Origin: Pseudomonas entomophila
Lineage (GTDB): Bacteria; Pseudomonadota; Gammaproteobacteria; Pseudomonadales; Pseudomonadaceae
NCBI RefSeq assembly: GCF_029478665.1
Contig: NZ_JARPQB010000043.1
Span: 1-46,483, forward strand
Length of the DNA stretch: 46,483 nt
Direction: 5' to 3'
Under the pieces are notes generated by a model, which was not told where the DNA came from, searched no databases, and saw nothing but the letters and a program-made list of their open reading frames with translations. Each line of letters starts with the position of its first letter. Position 1 is the stretch's first letter. The position numbers and the translations under genes were made by a program. Below are positions 41,572 through 46,483 of this stretch, piece by piece.

Positions 41572-42714
41572 GTGAAGGGTTGGAAACAAGCAGCAGTGCT
41601 CACCCTCGCCGTGCTGGCGGCGGGTTGCAGCAGCAACAGCAAGAAGGAACTGCCCCCGGCTGAGCTGACCAAGTTCACCGAGGAAGTGGTGCTGAAGAAG
41701 CAGTGGAGCCGTTCGATTGGTGACGGCCAGGGCGAGACGTACAACACCCTGGTACCGGCCATCGAGAACGATCGCATCTACGCTGCCGACGTCACCGGTG
41801 AAGTCTTCGCACTCGACCGCCTAAACGGTGACGTGGTGTGGAAGAAGGACCTCGAGCTGCCGGTTTCCGGCGCGGTTGGCGTGGGCTACGGCCTGGTCAT
41901 GCTGGGCACGCTCAAGGGTGAGGTCATCGCCCTGGATTCGAGCACCGGCGAAGAGCGCTGGCGCTCGCGCGTCACCAGCGAAGTACTGGCACCGCCCGCC
42001 AACAACGGCGACGTGGTGGTGGTACAGACCCAGGACGACCGCCTGATCGGCCTCGACGCCGCCACCGGCGACCGTCGCTGGATCTACGAGAACACCCCGG
42101 CGGTGCTCACCCTGCGTGGCACCGGCGCGCCGATCGTCACCAACCGCCTGGCCGTCGCTGGCCTGTCCACCGGCAAGGTGGTGGCGGTGGACATCAATAA
42201 CGGCGTACCCGTGTGGGAAAGCCGTGTGGCCATCCCGCAAGGCCGTTCCGAGCTGGACCGCGTGGTGGACATCGACGGCGGTCTGCTGCTGTCCGGTGGC
42301 ACCTTGTACGTCAGCACCTACCAGGGCCGCGTCGCCGGCCTGGACCTGGAAAGCGGCCGTGTGCTGTGGCAGCGTGATGCCTCCAGCTACGTGGGTGTCG
42401 CCCAGGGCTTCGGCAACGTCTACGTGAGCCTGGCTTCGGGCACCGTCGAAGGTGTCGACGAGCGTTCCTCCAGCGCCTTGTGGAGCAATGACAGCATGGC
42501 CCGTCGCCAGCTGTCGGCGCCGGAAGTGTTCTCCAGCTACGTGGCGGTGGGTGACTTCGAGGGTTACCTGCACCTGCTGAGCCAGGTCGATGGCCGCTTC
42601 GTCGGCCGTGAGCGTATCGACAGCGATGGCCTGCGCGCCCGCCCACTCGTGGTCGGCGACACCATCTACGTCTTCGGCAACAGCGGCAAGCTCGAGGCAC
42701 TGACCATCCGCTGA
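41572..42714 (+). CDS. bamB: Outer-membrane assembly lipoprotein BamB
   Basis: 380 residues. A lipoprotein (lipobox LAAGC, C19) of the BAM complex that inserts outer-membrane proteins. The rest is an eight-bladed beta-propeller with repeated blades such as DVTGEVFALDRLNGDVVWKK, GEVIALDSSTGEERWRS and GRVAGLDLESGRVLWQRD. The start is GTG at 41572, one base after the yfgM stop; the longer frame from 41545 lacks the signal peptide at the N-terminus and is rejected. It is followed by three stacked hairpins. Confidence 0.96.
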   Translation: MKGWKQAAVLTLAVLAAGCSSNSKKELPPAELTKFTEEVVLKKQWSRSIGDGQGETYNTLVPAIENDRIYAADVTGEVFALDRLNGDVVWKKDLELPVSGAVGVGYGLVMLGTLKGEVIALDSSTGEERWRSRVTSEVLAPPANNGDVVVVQTQDDRLIGLDAATGDRRWIYENTPAVLTLRGTGAPIVTNRLAVAGLSTGKVVAVDINNGVPVWESRVAIPQGRSELDRVVDIDGGLLLSGGTLYVSTYQGRVAGLDLESGRVLWQRDASSYVGVAQGFGNVYVSLASGTVEGVDERSSSALWSNDSMARRQLSAPEVFSSYVAVGDFEGYLHLLSQVDGRFVGRERIDSDGLRARPLVVGDTIYVFGNSGKLEALTIR

Positions 42715-42723
42715 AGCTATGCT

Positions 42724-42804
42724 TGAGCCCGTTCGCGGGCTCAGGTAGCGGCGTAGGAAACGCCGCCCGAACTCCGGCCGCTGCCTTGCAGCGGCCTTTG
42801 CATT
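42724..42804 (+). terminator. Three consecutive hairpins between bamB and der
   Basis: First TGAGCCCG-TTCG-CGGGCTCA (42724-42743) with a TTCG tetraloop, then GCGGCGT-N5-ACGCCGC (about 42748-42766), then GGCCGCTG-N5-CAGCGGCC (42776-42797) followed by TTTGCATTTT. The last looks like a moderate Rho-independent terminator. The first two have no T-run. Together they occupy nearly the whole gap. Confidence 0.6.
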
Positions 42805-42831
42805 TTCAAGAATTCAAGAGTGGAGAGCCGC

Positions 42832-44298
42832 ATGGTTCCCGTAATCGCCCTGGTGGGCCGCCCGAACGTCGGCAAATCCACCATGTTCAACCGCCTGACC
42901 AAGACCCGCGACGCCATCGTCGGTGACCTGTCGGGCCTGACCCGTGATCGCCAGTACGGCGATGCCAGCTGGCAGGGTCGCTCCTTCATCCTGATCGACA
43001 CCGGCGGTATCACCGGTGACGAAGTGGGCATGGACGAGAAGATGGCCGAGCAGTCGCTGATGGCCATCGAAGAAGCCGACTACGTCCTGTTCCTGGTGGA
43101 TGCCCGCGCCGGCATGACCGCCGCCGACCAGATGATCGCCGACCACCTGCGCAAGCGGAACAAGGCGGCCGTGCTGGTGGCCAACAAGATCGACAACATC
43201 GATCCCGACATCGCCCGCGCCGAGTTCTCGCCGCTGGGCATGGGCAACGCTATCCCGGTGGCCGGCTCCCAGGGCCGTGGCATCAACGCCCTGATGGAAT
43301 CGCTGCTCGGCCACATCCCGCGTGATGCCGAGGAAGAAGCCCTCGACCTGAACGTCGCCGAAGGCGAAGAGGCCGTGCGTATTCCCGGCCCGAGCGAAAA
43401 GGACGGCATCAAGATCGCCATCATCGGCCGCCCGAACGTGGGCAAGTCGACCCTGGTCAACCGCATGCTCGGCGAAGAGCGCGTGGTGGTGTACGACCAG
43501 CCGGGTACCACCCGCGACAGTATCTACATCCCGTTCGAGCGTGATGGCGAAAAGTACACCTTCATTGACACCGCCGGCGTGCGCAAGCGCGGCAAGATCC
43601 ACGAGGAAGTTGAAAAGTTCTCGGTGGTGAAGACCCTGCAGGCGATCAAGGACGCCAACGTGGTGGTCTTCGTCATGGACGCCCGCGAAGGCGTGGTCGA
43701 CCACGACCTCAACCTGCTGGGCTTCGCCCTCGAAGCTGGCCGGGCCATCGTCATCGCGCTGAACAAGTGGGATGGCATGGAAGCGGGCGAGCGCGACTAC
43801 GTGAAGACCGAGCTGGAGCGCCGGCTGTTCTTCGTCGACTTCTGCGACATCCACTTCATTTCCGCCCTGCACGGCACCGGCGTTGGCCACCTGTACAAGT
43901 CGGTGCAGGCCGCCTTCAAGTCGGCGGTCACCCGCTGGCCGACCAGCCGCTTGACGCAGATTCTCGAAGACGCCATCAGCGAGCACCAGCCGCCGCTGGT
44001 GAATGGCCGCCGCATCAAGCTGCGCTATGCCCACCTCGGTGGTGCCAACCCGCCGCTGATCGTGATCCACGGCAACCAGACCGAGAAGGTGCCCAAGTCG
44101 TACTCGCGTTACCTGGAGAACACTTACCGCCGCGTGCTCAAGCTGGTCGGTACGCCGATCCGCATCGAGTACAAGGGCGGTGAGAACCCGTACGAGGGCA
44201 ACAAGAACACCCTCACCGACCGCCAGGTCAACAAGAAACGCCGCTTGATGTCGCACCACAAGAAGGCCGAGAAGAAGCGCCGCGACAAGCGCAAGTAA
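42832..44298 (+). CDS. der: Ribosome-assembly GTPase Der (EngA)
   Basis: 488 residues. A GTPase with two G domains in tandem that is needed for 50S subunit assembly. The first P-loop is GRPNVGKS at 9-16 and the second GRPNVGKS at 199-206. Each is followed by its own DTGG/DTAG and NKID/NKWD motifs. The C-terminal KH-like domain has RIKLRYAHLGGANPP. The ATG at 42832 has GGAGAG upstream; a GTG at 42820 would add four residues and is less likely. The basic tail (KKAEKKRRDKRK) may contact rRNA. Confidence 0.97.
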   Translation: MVPVIALVGRPNVGKSTMFNRLTKTRDAIVGDLSGLTRDRQYGDASWQGRSFILIDTGGITGDEVGMDEKMAEQSLMAIEEADYVLFLVDARAGMTAADQMIADHLRKRNKAAVLVANKIDNIDPDIARAEFSPLGMGNAIPVAGSQGRGINALMESLLGHIPRDAEEEALDLNVAEGEEAVRIPGPSEKDGIKIAIIGRPNVGKSTLVNRMLGEERVVVYDQPGTTRDSIYIPFERDGEKYTFIDTAGVRKRGKIHEEVEKFSVVKTLQAIKDANVVVFVMDAREGVVDHDLNLLGFALEAGRAIVIALNKWDGMEAGERDYVKTELERRLFFVDFCDIHFISALHGTGVGHLYKSVQAAFKSAVTRWPTSRLTQILEDAISEHQPPLVNGRRIKLRYAHLGGANPPLIVIHGNQTEKVPKSYSRYLENTYRRVLKLVGTPIRIEYKGGENPYEGNKNTLTDRQVNKKRRLMSHHKKAEKKRRDKRK

Positions 44299-44332
44299 CC
44301 GCTAGGCGTGCTCTCACAGACCATGCGCCCCC

Positions 44333-44448
44333 TGTAGGAGCGGCCTTGTGCCGCGAAAGGGCTGCGTAGCAGCCCCAGGGTTCAGAGAGCGCGCAAGGAA
44401 GCCGGGGCTGCTTTGCAGCCCTTTCGCGGCACAAGGCCGCTCCTACAG
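44333..44448. repeat. Inverted pair of REP units (BIME-like)
   Basis: TGTAGGAGCGGCCTTGTGCC at the left, its reverse complement at the right, and GGGCTGC/GCAGCCC stems between them. Almost the same arrangement and sequence as the pair at 26557-26672, though about 18 kb apart. Confidence 0.88.
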
Positions 44449-44586
44449 GGAAGTGCGTAAATCCTGATCTCCCCTACGCGTTGACCCAGGGCAATCCCCC
44501 TTGTGTTTCAACCTTTTTCCTGACTGCTCGATCCGCTATGCTCGGAGCCAACCCCGTGCCGGACAAACCCCAGGAAAGAGGGCTCC

Positions 44587-45735
44587 ATGATCCGCAGCAA
44601 ACTGCCGAATGTTGGCACGACCATCTTCACCACCATGTCGCAACTGGCCATGCAGACCGGTGCGCTCAACCTCTCCCAGGGCTTCCCTGACTTCAACGGC
44701 CCCCAGGCCTTGCTCGATGCCGTTGGCCGCCATGTGGCCGCCGGGCACAACCAGTACTCGCCCATGACCGGCTTGCCGGCCCTGCGTCAGCAAGTGGCCG
44801 CGAAAGTCGCCCGGTTGTATGGCGTGAGCGTCGACGCCGACCTTGAAGTGACCATCACCCCCGGTGCCACCGAGGCGATCTTCTGCGCCATCCAGGCGGT
44901 GGTCCACGCCGGTGACGAAGTGATCGTCTTCGACCCCAGCTACGACAGCTACGAGCCTTCCGTGGAGCTGGCCGGTGGCCGCTGCGTGCATGTGCCGCTC
45001 AGCGACGGCAGCTTCAGCATCGACTGGCAGAAATTCAGCGACGCGCTGAGCCCGCGCACACGCATGGTCATTCTCAACTCGCCGCACAACCCCAGCGGTG
45101 CGTTGATCAGCCGTGACGACCTGGACCAGCTGGCGACACTGATCGCTGACCGCGATATCTACCTGGTCAGCGACGAGGTCTACGAACACCTGATCTACGA
45201 TGGCGTGCGCCATGCAAGCGTGCTGGCCCATCCGCAGCTGTACGCGCGTGCGTTCGTCGTCAGCTCGTTCGGCAAGACCTACCACGTCACCGGCTGGAAG
45301 ACCGGCTACGTGATCGCGCCACCGGCATTGAGCGCCGAGCTGCGCAAGGTGCACCAGTACGTCAACTTCTGCGGGGTGACGCCCCTGCAATGCGCCCTGT
45401 CCGACTTCATGGCCGAGCATCCTGGGCACATCGATGAACTGCCGGCCTTCTACCAGGCCAAGCGCGACCTGTTCTGCGACCTGCTGCAGGATTCGCGCTT
45501 CACGTTTACCCGCACGCCGGGCACCTATTTCCAACTGGTGGACTACTCGCGGATCCGGCCCGACCTGAACGATGTCGACATGGCCCTGTGGCTGACCCGT
45601 GAGCACGGCGTGGCCAGTATCCCGGTCTCGGTGTTCTACCAGCACCCCATCCCCGAGCAACGCCTGGTGCGCCTGTGCTTTGCCAAACGTGAGGAGACGC
45701 TGCGACAGGCAGCGGAGAAACTATGCGCGATCTGA
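44587..45735 (+). CDS. Methionine aminotransferase (class I PLP, YbdL-like)
   Basis: 382 residues. A PLP enzyme of the aspartate aminotransferase superfamily. The PLP lysine is K230 in SSFGKTYHVTGWKTGY; the phosphate-pocket GATEAIF, the ring-stacking FDPSYDSYEPS, NSPHNPSG and D196 in VSDEVYEHL are present. The N-terminus KLPNVGTTIFTTMSQLA matches YbdL, which transaminates methionine and aromatic residues. The product, a 2-oxo acid, fits the omega-amidase encoded next, which overlaps this gene by 13 bases. Together they suggest a transamination plus deamidation unit in methionine salvage. The substrate is inferred. Confidence 0.88.
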   Translation: MIRSKLPNVGTTIFTTMSQLAMQTGALNLSQGFPDFNGPQALLDAVGRHVAAGHNQYSPMTGLPALRQQVAAKVARLYGVSVDADLEVTITPGATEAIFCAIQAVVHAGDEVIVFDPSYDSYEPSVELAGGRCVHVPLSDGSFSIDWQKFSDALSPRTRMVILNSPHNPSGALISRDDLDQLATLIADRDIYLVSDEVYEHLIYDGVRHASVLAHPQLYARAFVVSSFGKTYHVTGWKTGYVIAPPALSAELRKVHQYVNFCGVTPLQCALSDFMAEHPGHIDELPAFYQAKRDLFCDLLQDSRFTFTRTPGTYFQLVDYSRIRPDLNDVDMALWLTREHGVASIPVSVFYQHPIPEQRLVRLCFAKREETLRQAAEKLCAI

Positions 45736-46483
45736 GCCAACTGCCGAACCTGAAAATCGCCCTGGTGCAGACCACCCTGGCCTGGCATGACCGCGAAGCG
45801 AACTATGCGCATTTCGAGGAACTGATCGGGCAGGCCGGCGAGGTGGACCTGGTGGTCCTGCCGGAAATGTTCACCACCGGTTTCTCGATGGAGTCCGAAA
45901 GCCTCGCCGAGCCTGAGAACGGCCCCACCTACAAGTGGCTCAAGGCCCAGGCGAAGAAAGCCAACGCGGTGATCACCGGCAGTGTGATCATCCAGGCCGC
46001 CGATGGCAGCCACCGCAACCGCCTGCTGTGGGCGCGGCCCGATGGCGAGATCCTGCATTACGACAAGCGCCACCTGTTCCGCATGGCCGGGGAGCACAAG
46101 CATTACACCCCGGGTGAGCGCCAGGTGCAGTTCGAGATCAAGGGCTGGCGCGTGCGCCCGCTGATCTGCTACGACCTGCGTTTCCCGGTGTGGAGCCGCG
46201 ATGCCCAGGACACCGACCTGCTGCTGTACACCGCCAATTGGCCTGCAGCGCGGCGTCTGCACTGGAACCGCCTGCTGCCGGCGCGGGGCATCGAGAACCT
46301 GTGCTTCGTGGCGGCGGTGAACCGGGTGGGTACCGATGGCAAGGGTTTCGCCTATTCCGGCGACAGCCAGGTGCTGGACTTCCAGGGTGAGAGCCTGCTG
46401 AGCGCGGGGGAGGCTGACGGCGTGTTTACCGTAGTGCTGCGTGCGGCGGAGCTGGCGGCGTATCGTGCCCGGTTCCCGGCGAA
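45723..46483 (+). CDS. Omega-amidase (nitrilase family, YafV-like), 3' end outside window
   Basis: 253 complete codons visible; the frame stays open to the right edge. A nitrilase-superfamily amidase with the catalytic triad E48 (VLPEMFTTGF), K115 (YDKRHLF) and C149 (LICYDLRFP). YafV-type enzymes hydrolyse 2-oxoglutaramate and similar products made when glutamine is the amino donor. It overlaps the aminotransferase gene by 13 bases in another frame, which implies coupling and supports glutamine as the donor for that enzyme. Only a few C-terminal residues should be missing, judged from typical lengths near 263. Confidence 0.9.
   Translation, partial: MRDLSQLPNLKIALVQTTLAWHDREANYAHFEELIGQAGEVDLVVLPEMFTTGFSMESESLAEPENGPTYKWLKAQAKKANAVITGSVIIQAADGSHRNRLLWARPDGEILHYDKRHLFRMAGEHKHYTPGERQVQFEIKGWRVRPLICYDLRFPVWSRDAQDTDLLLYTANWPAARRLHWNRLLPARGIENLCFVAAVNRVGTDGKGFAYSGDSQVLDFQGESLLSAGEADGVFTVVLRAAELAAYRARFPA

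Overview
The window looks like the chromosome of a Pseudomonas of the P. putida group. The evidence is high GC content, the gene orders queA-tgt-yajC-secD-secF, iscRSUA-hscBA-fdx-iscX-ndk and rlmN-pilF-rodZ-ispG-hisS-yfgM-bamB-der, many REP palindromes of the 'GTAGGAGCGG' type common in this group, and proteins that read like P. putida and P. aeruginosa orthologues from memory. No alignment could be run, so the species is an inference.

Left part (1-7160): a fragment of an unrecognised membrane protein, a small DMT-type transporter gene, an LprI-like secreted protein, and the selenium pair selD-selU on the minus strand, which makes selenophosphate and installs 2-selenouridine in tRNA. Divergent from selD is a tightly overlapping four-gene ABC importer of the phosphonate/phosphite type (binding protein, ATPase, two permeases). 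No phosphonate-degrading genes accompany it, so its substrate is open.

Middle part (about 7290-20145): a complete type I-F CRISPR-Cas locus. The cas genes run on the minus strand in the order cas1, cas2-3 fusion, csy1, csy2, csy3, cas6f. They are flanked by two arrays whose leaders both face the cas genes and which are transcribed outward: array 1 on the minus strand (27 repeats, 26 spacers) and array 2 on the plus strand (34 repeats, 33 spacers). Both leaders are 133 nt, align without gaps, and carry a perfect IHF consensus at the same offset. The outer end of array 1 abuts the 3' remnant of a GNAT acetyltransferase gene. The outer end of array 2 lies close to a tRNA-Leu(CAA) gene. Known catalytic residues of Cas1, Cas3 and Cas6f are present, so the system looks functional for adaptation, processing and interference.

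Right part (20270-46483): core genes. queA-tgt (queuosine), yajC-secD-secF (Sec translocon accessory complex), a glycine-zipper protein, suhB, trmJ, cysE, the full isc iron-sulfur cluster operon headed by iscR, ndk, rlmN (itself an Fe-S radical SAM enzyme), pilF, rodZ, ispG (another Fe-S enzyme), hisS, a YfgM-like protein, bamB, der, a methionine-type aminotransferase and a 3'-truncated omega-amidase. REP pairs, terminators and several unusual hairpins separate these units.

The points most worth a second look are a CRISPR-repeat-like hairpin just upstream of csy1, the two matched leaders, the truncated GNAT gene at the array 1 end, the decay pattern of the outermost repeats, and the divergent pairing of selD with an ABC importer of unknown substrate.
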